DNA of 64,000 nt from Hippasteria phrygiana (taxonomy: Eukaryota > Echinodermata > Asteroidea > Valvatida > Goniasteridae): NCBI GenBank assembly GCA_037893225.1, contig JAZGUH010000071.1:310001-374000 (forward strand), in the 5' to 3' direction. The notes beneath the pieces are model-generated. The model ran no database searches, was not told the DNA's origin, and saw only the letters and a list, made by a program, of their open reading frames with translations. Position 1 is the stretch's first letter. Each line of letters starts with the position of its first letter. The position numbers were made by a program, and so were the translations under genes. Below, in pieces: positions 1 through 52,099 of this stretch.

Positions 1-35
1 GAAAAACTTGTTTACATATTTATTTTCTGTTGCAG

Positions 36-41044
<41,009 letters not shown>

Positions 41045-41925
41045 CAGGCTGTAGTTGATGCCACTACTTACATCATGTATTATACTCCTTCAGTGGTCCC
41101 GATGAGGGGATCATGTTTTATAATGCAATTTATTTTTAATTGACTGAGATTCAGAGTGTGTTTTGACTGCACAGTCTGGAGGTTAGATCATGTCGTCGCA
41201 CGTAGAGATTTTTTATCATCACTACAAAGCGTGTCATTTTGTGTTTTGTTGTCGTTAGCATCATCACGTTGTATCGTCCATGCCGTACATGGGACGCCAA
41301 CTTGCCTCTCATTTTCCTGTATCACGATGATGACGTCACACTTGCAACATTGATTGAAGTTAATGAAGTTTATTTATCAAAGTCTGGTGTAGTGATCCCA
41401 TCATCACGATTACTGCAATCGTAAGACAATATCATTCCTGTCTAAGATTTCAAGTATCACTGAGAGCACCACCTCCTTACAACATCTTGGAATTTGACAT
41501 CAACACAGGGCAAGTTTCTTGCAAGAAAGTCCCACACTTGAGCTTCAGTCTTCTCAAGTGGATAGAGATAAGCCGTCTCATGGAGGATCCGCCATGAGTT
41601 TTATTTCATGGCCGAGTTTTCTATCAAGAGTATCTCACCAAACGGAGTGCAGCCAATGTCGCATACAAGTGGCAATTTAAAGGCTGCAACAGTCATACTC
41701 AGTCTGTGACTGATTCTCAGTAATCTTGAGTCATAAAGAGTTGATTTGTTTATGCTCTATAAATTTGAGTATTTTGAAGCTGGGAAGGTGGTATCCTGAG
41801 GATTTTGTATTGAAGGGCTGAATTTTATTGGCCAATTCTTTACAGTTTACCATAGAGCAATGAGTTTACTAACTACAAGGGTTACCAGTGACGGATCTAG
41901 TTGGAAGTGTGAAGAGGGCTAGTAA

Positions 41926-42125
41926 AGCCCATCTCAAAGGTCAAAGGTTATTCGGGATAAAATCGCTGATGTAATGTCACGCCATGTTATGCGAACGCAC
42001 ATTCTGATTGAATTTAACATGTGTGCGCTGTGCGACCCCCTTTTGCATTCACATGCTCACGTTAGGTCATGCGGGTCATTCGGGATAAAATGTCATTGTA
42101 CACATGCGCCGAACTGGCTTATTCT
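41926..42125. mobile_element. Second copy of the 28516-type MITE, inverted
   Basis: Reverse complement of the 28516 element over most of its length: tcaaaggtcaaaggttattc, gggataaaatcgctgatgta and ending cgaactggcttattc. Its left end is degraded and no 9-bp duplication is visible. Confidence 0.7.
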
Positions 42126-42484
42126 CATTGATTATACAAATTGTCAGTTTGGTGGACTGGCCTCCAGCCTCTATCTCTCTCCTCCCCTGAGGTTGAACAG
42201 GCCACCCCTTGGATTTTGTGAGAATCCTTGGGCACCAATTTAAGATATCATTCACTTCATGCTGACAAGAGATGAAAGCTCTGAGACTTGTCAATTTACC
42301 CCTTCCCCTTCTTTCCAGCTGTGGTTATTGTAGTCATTTTTTCATATATCCGCTGTTCCCATAGACAAGAGATTCATCACTATGCATGAAGTATATGAAC
42401 CAAAGAGAATGTCCATAAGCTGTGCCTCATCATAGTGATGGGGATATAGAAACAACGCCATTAGATTTGTTCACACAGGCAGCT

Positions 42485-42516
42485 GGGGGAGGGGGGAGGG
42501 GGAAGGGGGAAGGGGG
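42485..42516 (+). other. G-rich run with G-quadruplex potential
   Basis: Five runs of five or six G separated by one or two A (ggggga/gggggga type). It would lie in the Cav1 3' UTR if the transcript extends this far. Confidence 0.6.
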
Positions 42517-44035
42517 CTGCCCAGGTTTGTTTGAACATATTTCTCACACACCGTTATTAACTTTCATTGGATGCAGAATGACAGCATTTAGCACTGCCAC
42601 ATGATCACATTGACCAGAAACCCTCTGTTGTTTGTCCAAGGCATTTTCCCTATCAAAGATGTAATAAATTTCATGTCTGTCTGCAACACAACCTATCATT
42701 TATTGAAGCTACCCACACATCTTAAAAGAACTAATTGTGTGCAGTAAGTTCTTGTTTGTCCAAGAATTTGTGCATTGCATGTTAAATTATTATTTATGGG
42801 TCTATAGGTCTGAACATTGGGATAATTTCTCTGGAATCATTTGAAGAATTATCCTTTAAATAGATATGGGCCCAGGAAAACCATAAGGGTGGTAGGGCTG
42901 GCAATTCAGAATATCGCCAACCCTACCACCTCTGATCGTAACCCCTTACCGAGAGTGGCTTTTAGCCTTCTATTGGGTGATTTCAATAAAAAAAAAGTAA
43001 TTGGATAATGTTTGACAAACTACATTCATGCGATTCTGCCATGATAAGTGAATTGATTTAGGCTAAGTAGTAGTACTAAAAATCTCATACCACTGTATGC
43101 AGCTAGTCAGTGGCAAGCCTGGTTTTTAGGGTAGGGGAACAGTATTTTTGACTATTTGGTAAAAACTGTAAGGTGATTCATGTAAGGTGATGGGCATCTT
43201 CGATATGCAAAACTGACTTGTAGATGAAATTATTGCAAGTGTTTGTCCGTAGTTCTTCCCTAGAGTGTATGAATAGTAAATGTCTTCAAATCTTTCCAAG
43301 AAATCTTTTATGACGAGCCAAAGGAATCAAAGTTACAGACTGATTTCAATTCTTGTAGCTGATCAGCCAGTCTCTCACACCTCATTGCACTTGTACATCC
43401 ATTTTTTAAGAGGGTAAAAATCTTCATATTTCAGGTGTATGTTGGTTTAAGTAATAGCAAAGATCTTCAATTTCAGTTCAATAAAGGATGCAGTACCTCA
43501 GAACTAAGATAATATAGCTTTTGGCAAGAACAGAAGGCTTTTCTTACTATAAATTTGCGGAAAATATTGCATTTTTGAAAATTCTGTTGATAGTGGTAAT
43601 AATATGGACATTGATAACATTTGTCAATGAAGAACTGTAATATGGTCCGATGTCATCCGAAACTCTGTCAAGTATAAAGTAACATGCCTGTTTCTCTCCA
43701 TTATTTGTTTCTTTTTGTTTATTTGTCACAATTCAGTGTTTTCTGAGCTGTAGCTGCCATCGCTGATACAACCATTCTGCTCGACCTGATTCTTGTCATT
43801 GCTAAAAATAACTGTACAAACTGCTTGAATTGAATTTGTCATCAGGAAATTCCCCCCCCCCCCCAAAAAAAATAAAGAGTTGATGAGCACTTTAACCCAA
43901 CATTCACAGCAGGGTGGAAAACATTGATTTGTTCAGACTGCAATACAAGTATCGAGTTCCAGTGCACAGCGATACTTTATTCAGACTTACGAGTTGACAA
44001 AATGTGATATTTTGTGTGTGTGTGTGTGTGTGTAT

Positions 44036-44215
44036 TACGTTCGAGGGCAGCGGAGAAAGAAAACACAAAAGAATCTTTCTTGTCCTCGAGAGACGGTCTT
44101 TTGTTAAAATCGGTCCTCGAACGTACGACTACGTGCTTAGTCTATGGGGTTTGGCTATATTAAAGGAAAAATAGAAAACACAAAGCATTGTCCTCGTGAG
44201 TATAGGTAAGTACGA
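44036..44215. mobile_element. 170-bp interspersed repeat, copy C
   Basis: Starts acgttcgagggcagcggaga and ends aaagcattgtcctcgtgag. Same family as 11970, 27342 and 56930. A (gt)n run precedes it. Several cgtccgcg motifs follow it at 44276-44390. Confidence 0.8.
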
Positions 44216-45574
44216 GTGGGCGCGTTGGTGTATTCAAACCGCGGACGTAAAATGCCAGAGAACAAAAGAGAACAATATCGTCCGCGATTCCCAGCATACG
44301 TCCGCGATTGGAAGTGTGTACAAAGTCTATGGAGGCCTTCCGAAAAAGTTAGAGTATAAACAAAAGAGGAACAATGGGACGTCCGCGTTTGGAGGTCGGT
44401 ACATGACTGTGTGTGTGTGTGTGTGTGTGAGTATCCTGAGCCTTTTCAATTCAATTGATGAAATTTTCTGTAGCAAGGCACATGCAAAAAGTGTTAATTC
44501 TAAAGTAAACACCAAGGAGTTTGGTAAAGAAGTAGAAAGGAGGCATGTAATATTCCCTTGTTTTGGAGTTGGAGGAATGAAGCTTAAATAAGAAGACATT
44601 TTCTTATCGAATTTACAACCTATTTTGAATTTTGTTTTGAAATGTTCAGGTATTTAGTTTAATTTCTTTAAATTTAAGAAATGGGAAAATGTTTTCAGAA
44701 CAGAAAAAATGGGACATCTTGTCCATTTGGCTAGACAAATTAGTTTGGAAAGCTATAGCTGTAACCCCCTCTAACCCCTACTAGAACCATGCGTGACACA
44801 CCCACTATTGTTATATTTCAGTCATTTTGAAGAAACTAAAAGTGCCCATTTCATGTGAAAATGCTCCCCAAATACCAATAAGACTTTTATATATTCAATA
44901 TGTACCATAGTCTAAAGAGTTGTGTGTAAGAATCGTTTGGAACAAACAATCAGTGATTGTATTTATGTTCTTGTTTGTGTTCTGTAAATGATACTCCAGA
45001 GCTGGACTCGCATTTCAAAGTAGCTTGTTGAAATTGGGGTTTTTTTAGTTTTGAGTTCGGGTTGCTGAAATAAAACGCCTGCTGAAAAGCAACCAGGAAA
45101 CCTGTAGCCACTAAGTGCCCAACATTGCAACTAATTCTTCATGTACAGATGAAACATTTATTCCTTTCATGCTAAACACAAATGTATATTGGGAGCTTGA
45201 TATTGTATCTATAATCAACAGTGTGTTGTTCTTTATGATGGTCTAATTATTAATTAATACATATAATTACAACAATCAAACTGCATTCTTATATTGCATG
45301 CTCATGGTCTGTGCTCTTTTTTATATCAACTTTGGAGTTTTTTGTGAAGTCAATCACCCCCCCCCCCCCCCCTACTCCAATGGCTTCAGTCCACATCCCA
45401 TCCCCTCAACCAGTTTTCCATGCTTTTGTTTCGGGTGAGGTTTTTAGACACCACTTTACACCATGTCTAAGACTATCGGACAAAACATTTGGAAATGCGG
45501 AAGCACATTTTGACTATTCTATTTTGATCACATGATCACATAACTTATAGACACCATTCTCTGCATTTTCAATC

Positions 45575-45688
45575 CATTGTTGGATTATTGTGTATGTTAC
45601 GCTTGGCTGCACAAACCTTTTGTGTCCGTTTCACTCGGCTGCACAGGTCGCCCCGGCTCCTCATAAACAACCATACTCAAGGGGTTAA
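45575..45688. mobile_element. TTAA-type repeat related to 56699-56824
   Basis: Shares ggattattgtgtatgttacg and the inverted caaccatactcaaggggtta end with the copy at 56699-56824. The 5' boundary is unclear. Confidence 0.55.
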
Positions 45689-46590
45689 TGTACTGTGAGC
45701 TTTAAAACCAAACGCCTCATGCAATGACATTCAAGTTGTATTATTCATTCAGAAAAGAAGTCTGTGTGTTTTTCTTCGTCAAGTAATACAATGATAAATT
45801 TCTGCCTTTTGCGTAATTAGATAATACACTTACTGTCATCCTCGTCTTTGATGTTGAACATAATTTTGAACATCATTTGATATGCAAGCATATTAATCGG
45901 CCAATGAAAATGCTGTTATGTGGGAATATCACAGTTAACGACTTGTGATAGACTGTTTCTCATCCAATTTCTGTTTTTATGTCTGTTTAGATGTATACAT
46001 GTAAATACTTACATGTACCAAATACAGTATTTTTCTCAAAAGCGTAGAATTTGTCTGGTAAATCTGATGTAATGTTACTGGATCTTGTTCAAATGGTATA
46101 CAAATATTCACAGATATTGGCCGATTCATATTTACAAGTCTGGTCTGTTTAGAAATCTTTATTCGATTACAAGAAAGTACTTTTCTGACAATTAAGTGTA
46201 ATTCTTTTAGAGAATAAAAGGCATTTATATATTATTTATTATAACCTAGATTTTATAAAGTAGGCAATATTGCGTAGGTGGTATTTACATATCCATTGTA
46301 ATAATTCCATGGACTGTTTCAATAAAACAAGAAATATGATAAAGTTGGCATTCTGTTAATTTTTTTCTTGTAAATTTTGAATCTGTTATCACATTTGAAG
46401 ATAAATCCTATAATTGTTATCCTTGCCCGAGTAAAGTTAATTTGAAATTAAAAATCAATTAATTTGCATCTGATCACATTTAATGATAATGTTTTTTCTG
46501 TTGTAAATGCCTGTATAGTTAAAGATCTACTCTCCGTGGTTTTCAGGAAAAAATTCTAAATTTCTTATGTATATGGGTGGGTCATTCCAT

Positions 46591-46830
46591 AAATTTTGGG
46601 TCCAAAAGTGTGACATTTTTGGTGTCCCTGTTACATCTGACATGTATAAGATTTTGCGATTCCGGACACATTCTTTAATGCCTTCTATCTCCAAGAGTGA
46701 TTATGTAAAGCAAAGTACCCACCAAACAAGTAAAAAATAATGTGAAGTCAATTGTAATGATACTAGGAAATTACACAGGTCAAGTGTAACAGGGACACCA
46801 AAAAATTTCACACTTTTGGACCCCAAATTT
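46591..46830. mobile_element. Long inverted-repeat MITE
   Basis: Left arm aaattttgggtccaaaagtg through gtgtccctgttaca. The right arm is its reverse complement, tgtaacagggacacc through ccccaaattt. Arms are about 45 bp with a few differences; the interior is non-coding. Confidence 0.8.
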
Positions 46831-47806
46831 GACCTGTATTTCAATGTTAACAAAAAACCACTTTTTTTCTATGTTGGTCATCTGCAACCCTCCCAAAAGG
46901 CTTTTATTCTCCTTTGCTGTCAAGCATCTAATGCACACAAAGAAACACGTCCACATCATTTGGCAGGTTGCAAATAATTTTATATTTGTAAAGTAATTAT
47001 TCAATAATTAAACATTGGTGAGTTATTAACATGAAATAACTTGTATTGCAAGGAAAATAGTAATTTTGAAAAACAAATTATTTTTCGGGGAAAACTTAAC
47101 AACAGCATGGGCAGTGTGTCTTTAAATCTTTTTTCCTGGGTTATAACCTTTGGGAAATTTTTTGTTGGAAATGCACCTGCCTATAAAACCGTCATTTCAA
47201 GCATTTCTCATCTCGGGTATGGATATAAGCAAAGCTGCTTACTTATATGTGCATTAATATCAACAAACATAATTTACCCACTCACTGTGCATAGTGGTCT
47301 TTGATCTGTGATTGAATATCCAAGCTTTACCGACCTTTGAACTCTGTCACATGTCAATGATAAATGCTTCAACAAAAGCAGTGGTTGTGCCTGTACTGTA
47401 CTTGTATATAATCATACACACTGTGGTATGTATATGTACACTGTACAGTGCCACAAATAGCAGGTGTATAAGGGGGTGTGTACAATGTGATAAAATCCTC
47501 GTATACTGAAACTTACAAAAGACTGTCGTCCAATTTATGCTTATTCTACTTAAGGTAAGTACCCCAATTTTTGTTGAGGGGAGAGTCATGGTGCACAATG
47601 CCAGTATGCATGGTACATACTGGACATAAATAATATTGATATTTTTCATAGAAAATACTGATAGAAAATTATTTGCATCATAGTTCGCAGCCTGTGTTGC
47701 ACATCCCTACTTTGATTTTAAACTCTGTTTTCATCTCCAGAGCTGACTATTAGTTCTTCTGGTCTAGAATTCTCAGATCTGTGTCCACCTAAGCCAGAAT
47801 TTTCAC

Positions 47807-47936
47807 CAGTCAGTCAGTCAGTCAGTCAGTCAGTCAGTCAGTCAGTCAGTCAGTCAGTCAGTCAGTCAGTCAGTCAGTCAGTCAGTCAGTCAGTCAGTCA
47901 GTCAGTCAGTCAGTCAGTCAGTCAGTCAGTCAGTCA
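47807..47936. repeat. (CAGT)32 microsatellite
   Basis: An uninterrupted 130-bp tetranucleotide array ends exactly at the first codons of serpin-like sequence. Its lack of interruptions suggests recent or ongoing expansion. Confidence 0.97.
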
Positions 47937-49035
47937 ATGCCACTACTGCCTTTGCCGTCAGTCTCTACCAAGTTCTGAGCAGAGGAGGCCTGGAGAAAAA
48001 CATCTTTTTCTTCCCGTTCAGCATCTATTGAGCTCTCGGAATTATCTATTTGGGTGCTCGTAACAAAACTGCAGACGAGATGAGGAAAGTCTTGAATGTT
48101 ACAAGCAAGTTAGAGGGGACTGGAGTGCATTTAACTCTAAGCCAAGTCAGGGATGCACTTATAAAGTCAGAGAAGCATACTGTTCACATTGAAGGCGATT
48201 ATTTGGCCAGGTTTCTAATATCTTAAAGACATTCTTAGATGGGACTAAGAAGTTCTATGGAGCCAAGATGGAGGCACTTGACTTCACAGGAAATGTTGAA
48301 GTTGCTCGTACCTGTATCAATAACTAGGTTGAAGAGCAGACATCTGGTAAAATCAAATGCTGTAAGTGGTGGGGATCTTTCTGGAACTTTGTTACTCCTT
48401 ATTAATGCTATCTACTTCAAAGGATTCTGGAAGAAACCCTTCATAGATGTCACCAGGGGTGATAATTTCTTTGTAACTCCTGAAGACATCAGAGAAAGTC
48501 TCTTCATATGCATCAAAAAGATCAGTTTGAATATTGCCATGATGTCATGAATATGTGTAAGATCCTGGAGCTAAAGTGATGGTGATGGTTTGAGCATGTT
48601 AGTTGTGCTTCCAGACCGAATGGATGGCTTCTTCTCTCTTGAGTCATACCCGAGTTTTGACCTTCTAAGACAGTGGGTGTCACTCCTGAATGAGTGCACT
48701 GTTGATGTCAAGTTACCAAAGTTCAAGTTCCAGCAATCCATAGAGCTTAAAGGGGGAGCTTGGATTGGGAGGTCTCTTTCGTCCAGGTTCAGCAGATTTA
48801 TCAGGCATCTCAGACTTGGACTCTCTCCATGTCTCACGTGTCCTCCACAAGGCCTTCGTAGAGGTTGATAAAGAAGGAAGTGAAGCTGGTGCAGTTACTG
48901 AAAGTTACATCCCTACAAGTCCTTCTTACTCTGAATGAGAACCAGAACACTTCCATGCTAATCACCCATTCCTGTTTGCCATTCGTGATGCAGTTTTTGG
49001 TGTCTTCTTAATAGTCGTGTCCACTGCCCTGAAGT
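47936..49035 (+). pseudogene. Serpin pseudogene
   Basis: Serpin segments appear in order but in different frames: NATTAFAVSLYQVLSRGGLE (helix A), FFPFSIY followed by a stop, ALGIIYLGARNKTADEMRKV, VEEQTSGKIK preceded by a stop where Trp is expected, LLLINAIYFKGFWKKPF, MLVVLPDRMDGFFSLE, then VEVDKEGSEAGAV (hinge) and HANHPFLFAIRD. At least three stops and several frameshifts break it. The hinge region is followed by a premature stop at SYSE. It is a tandem relative of the intact gene at 49228. Confidence 0.85.
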
Positions 49036-49227
49036 TTAATGAAATTCCAACAACTTATACATGCCCGACAAAGATTCAAAGAAACTTGGAATTATATTTC
49101 AAAATCAAAATATCAGAATAAAACCCATTTTTCCAACCTGATGAGCTAAGCAAAAAACAGCCAGTTTTGAGATTATACCATTTTCTAATCAATATTTTGA
49201 CTTTTGTTTCTGTGAACAGACTTGGAA

Positions 49228-50433
49228 ATGGCAAGTTCAAAGAGCGCTCCGCCTTGCTTGGATGCCCCCCCAGCTGCATCTAGAAAACTAGCAGTCACCA
49301 ACAATAAATTCACTTTGACGCTTTATCAAGCCCAGCGAGCATGCAGCACTGAGAACATTCTGCTCGCCCCTTGGAGTATTTTTTCACTATTCATCATGGT
49401 GTGTCTTGGCTGTCGAGGCCGGACTGAAGAACAAGTCATTGACATTCTTGGGTTGATGCCCTTACTTGATGAAGCTATCCCAAAATTAGTTCATCAAGCA
49501 CACCTGTCTCTCTACAAGATGATCTTTGAATCCATACAAGGATGCATGTTGAAGGCTGCCAACAGAATCTACATACAGTCAGGACCACACTTCCAAGAAG
49601 AGTATCTTAGTGATCTCAAGACATATTACAAGAGTGATCTTCTAACAGCTAACTTCTTGAATGACCCAGAGCTAGCCAGGAGCAAGATTAATAGATGGGT
49701 AGCTGAGTGTACTGATGAGAGAGTCTTAGACATTATACCTCCTGATACCCTTACTTCTGAAACAGCCATGGTCTTGGTTAATGCTCTCTACTTCAAAGGA
49801 GAATGGGGAAGCCCTTTCAAACCTCACTTGACTCTGGATGCGGAGTTTTACATCTCAAAGGAAGAGAAAACGTCAGTCCCATTGATGCATCAAACAGGAT
49901 TGTTTCAGTATAAGCACAGTATGGCATTGAAGTGTCAAGTTCTAGCATTGCCATATACCGGAGGAAAATTCTCCATGGTTGTCATTCTTCCAGACAAGAT
50001 GAATGGTCTGAAGGGGGTAGAGATAAATCTCAACACTGACGTCATGAAAGCCTTGACAACAGACTTGGTGGATCAGACAATTTCAGTGTATCTTCCAAAA
50101 TTCACACTGAGGAGTACCTTCTCAATCAAAGACACGCTTACTAGACTAGGCATGACTGATGTTTTTGACCCTGAGAAGGCTGATCTATCTGGTATCTGTC
50201 AGCGGCCAATGCACATATCCAGTGCTGTGCATAGTGCCTTTGTTGACATAAATGAAGAGGGCAGCGAAGCAGCAGCAGCATCTGTTGCTATTGGGCGGTT
50301 TACCAGCACAGCTCCAGAGCCACCTGTTCCAGTTTTCAGAGCAGATCACCCATTTTTGTTTCTTATCCGACACAACCCTTCCAGCACAGTTCTCTTTGTT
50401 GGCAGACTTGTCAGGCCAAACGGTGACTATTGA
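49228..50433 (+). CDS. Intact clade-B-like serpin, single coding exon
   Basis: A 401-residue serine protease inhibitor of the serpin family. ATG at 49228 is chosen because it has a purine at -3 and G at +4; the frame is open without ATG for two codons upstream, and a possible splice acceptor (gtgaacag) lies just before. Family landmarks in order: NKFTLTLYQ (helix A), ENILLAPWSIFSLFIMVCLG, VLVNALYFKGEW, VVILPDKMNG, ISVYLPKF. The inhibitory hinge EEGSEAAAAS is at residues 343-352 and the signature FRADHPFLFLIRH at 370-382. No signal peptide is seen, so an intracellular (ov-serpin-like) protein is likely. By hinge counting P1-P1' falls at Thr359-Ser360, next to Phe358 and near Arg357. Alanine-rich hinge residues indicate an inhibitory serpin; the target protease cannot be told. 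Confidence 0.93.
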   Translation: MASSKSAPPCLDAPPAASRKLAVTNNKFTLTLYQAQRACSTENILLAPWSIFSLFIMVCLGCRGRTEEQVIDILGLMPLLDEAIPKLVHQAHLSLYKMIFESIQGCMLKAANRIYIQSGPHFQEEYLSDLKTYYKSDLLTANFLNDPELARSKINRWVAECTDERVLDIIPPDTLTSETAMVLVNALYFKGEWGSPFKPHLTLDAEFYISKEEKTSVPLMHQTGLFQYKHSMALKCQVLALPYTGGKFSMVVILPDKMNGLKGVEINLNTDVMKALTTDLVDQTISVYLPKFTLRSTFSIKDTLTRLGMTDVFDPEKADLSGICQRPMHISSAVHSAFVDINEEGSEAAAASVAIGRFTSTAPEPPVPVFRADHPFLFLIRHNPSSTVLFVGRLVRPNGDY

Positions 50434-51204
50434 ACATCTTAGAAAAATACCAGCCATGACTGGCATGATAACCCTTGACAGCGATGTAACTGTGATTGGG
50501 GGAGGAGGAATGCCCCACCCCCAGCCTAGGTTCTCCGAATTTGATATTGCAGTTGTGCAGAAAAAGTTAAATGCCCATTTAATTTTCCCTCTGAAGTACC
50601 CCCCCCCCCCCCTGCCCGCCCCCACCAAGTAATCTTTTGTGGCAATGGTGTACCTCAAGTGAACTAGTTCTATCGCTAGTTAGTTGGAGTGAAAATCCTG
50701 TGGGAGATTATTTTGTAGTAGTCAGTTAGAAAGCTTCCCCCCCCCAAAAAAAATATATTTTTGTGCTATTCCAACACTTTCCCACTGCACTTTTATACTG
50801 TAACCCCCTACCCATGGGCTGATTCCAGATATTTTGTTCGGGGGGATGTCAGGCTGGACAGATTTTAATGTTTGTATCCATGAAAGCAAAAAAGGTAACT
50901 GAGGGAGAGAAGGGGAGTAAATTTGACCCCACAAACTCCATCTGTAAACTCCCTGTCACCCCACCCCCAAAGGGGAACATTTTCAAGCTTTGTGTATAGG
51001 ATATCTACTTGAACCTAGCTGATATTGGTTTTTAATTTTTTGTTTTATTAAATAGATTTCCACTAGTGTACACTAAGGTAAGGGTTCATGGCAAATTCCG
51101 ATCCCCGACAATAATAATTAATGCACAACATTAATTTTATTATGAATAGAAGGGGCGGTACATTGTTATGAATAGTCTTGTTTCCGGTGTCATCGTCCTC
51201 GGCC
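50434..51204. other. Serpin 3' flank
   Basis: No gene. C homopolymers occur near 50600 and 50740. No convincing AATAAA was seen close to the serpin stop. Confidence 0.5.
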
Positions 51205-51559
51205 CCTTAGTCTTGGTTCAAGACGACAGTGATCGATAATGGATCGTGTAGCGTCGCGTTTATTCGTTCCATGCAGTGCGTGCGCCTTCTGACGGAATCA
51301 GACCAACTCATGGACTTGTGCGAGCCACTAATCTCTACTATACTACACCATGGAGGAGTTCCTCCATGACTACATGTCATGACACAGAGATCAGTGGTGC
51401 GAGCCCATGAGATCGTATAGCGCCGCTACGCGGCGCGCGCTATACGATCTTTGCCCATGAGTTAGTATTGTACCGTCAGAGGGCGCACTGCATAGAACGA
51501 ATAAACGCGACGTTACACGATCCATTATCGATCACTGTCGTCTTGAACCAAGACTAAGG
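51205..51559. mobile_element. Hierarchical palindromic element (TAGTCTTGG ends)
   Basis: Outer arms start ccttagtcttggttcaagac and end gtcttgaaccaagactaagg, and match inward for about 100 bp, through gatcgataatggatcgtgta and cgcgtttattcgtt. The centre contains a second inverted pair (gcgagccactaatctct and agagatcagtggtgcga) around a perfect palindrome, catggaggagttcctccatg. A 41-bp element at 51412 is inserted in it. No outer target duplication was found. Confidence 0.85.
51412..51452. mobile_element. 41-bp palindromic micro-element with 9-bp target duplication
   Basis: The hairpin has arms gatcgtatagcgc and gcgctatacgatc around a GC-rich centre. It is flanked by identical 9-mers, gcccatgag, at 51403-51411 and 51453-51461. 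A 32-bp relative lies at 54029-54060 with a different 9-bp duplication. Confidence 0.8.
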
Positions 51560-52099
51560 TACATACAGCATATCATATAGGAAAACACTGCACAATGAAA
51601 GGGTGGCTTAGCTTATGACATGATTGACAGCGGTGAAAAGTTCACAGTTCGCACGTTAATCATTACATTCGAGGCATGTAAAATTACAAAGTACCCTCAA
51701 TGAGATCTTAAACGGGCGTAAATTTAGTCTGTATTAGTTTTATGAGTGTCAAATTTTACGACTGGACAAATCTGTATGAGATTAATTGGTAAATTATAAC
51801 TTTTAAAATTAGTTGGGCTGATTTGCACAATAACCATGGGTAGTACAATTGTCCCACAAGTGTTGTTTTTATAGCAGTTGTACCTATTATACGATAGTGA
51901 TGGCCGACCCGGAGGGTGCGTTCATACCTTACGCGGTGCCCAGTCGTATGGGTCCTAACGAATTATATCTGTATTAACTCTGAACAATCGGAAACATAAT
52001 CTTTCAAAGGGAATGCTTAGAGCAAACAACAAATAACCAATGTATGACTTGTGTCGTCGATCAAACACAATGCACCCATCTTTCGGTCGGTTTGTGTTT

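Larger units (their letters stand above)
41045..47760 (+). other. Cav1 3' UTR and downstream intergenic DNA
   Basis: No coding exon was recognised. AATAAA-type hexamers occur, for example near 42663, 43483 and 46321. The true polyadenylation site cannot be chosen by eye. Repeats inside are listed separately. Short CA/GT runs lie at about 44017-44034 and 44409-44430. Confidence 0.5.

Noticed and set aside
44196..44591. 131-codon frame downstream of Cav1
   Set aside because: It overlaps the 170-bp repeat and a GT microsatellite; no known domain.
47807..47936. Possible CRISPR-like array
   Set aside because: It is a pure CAGT microsatellite with no spacers.
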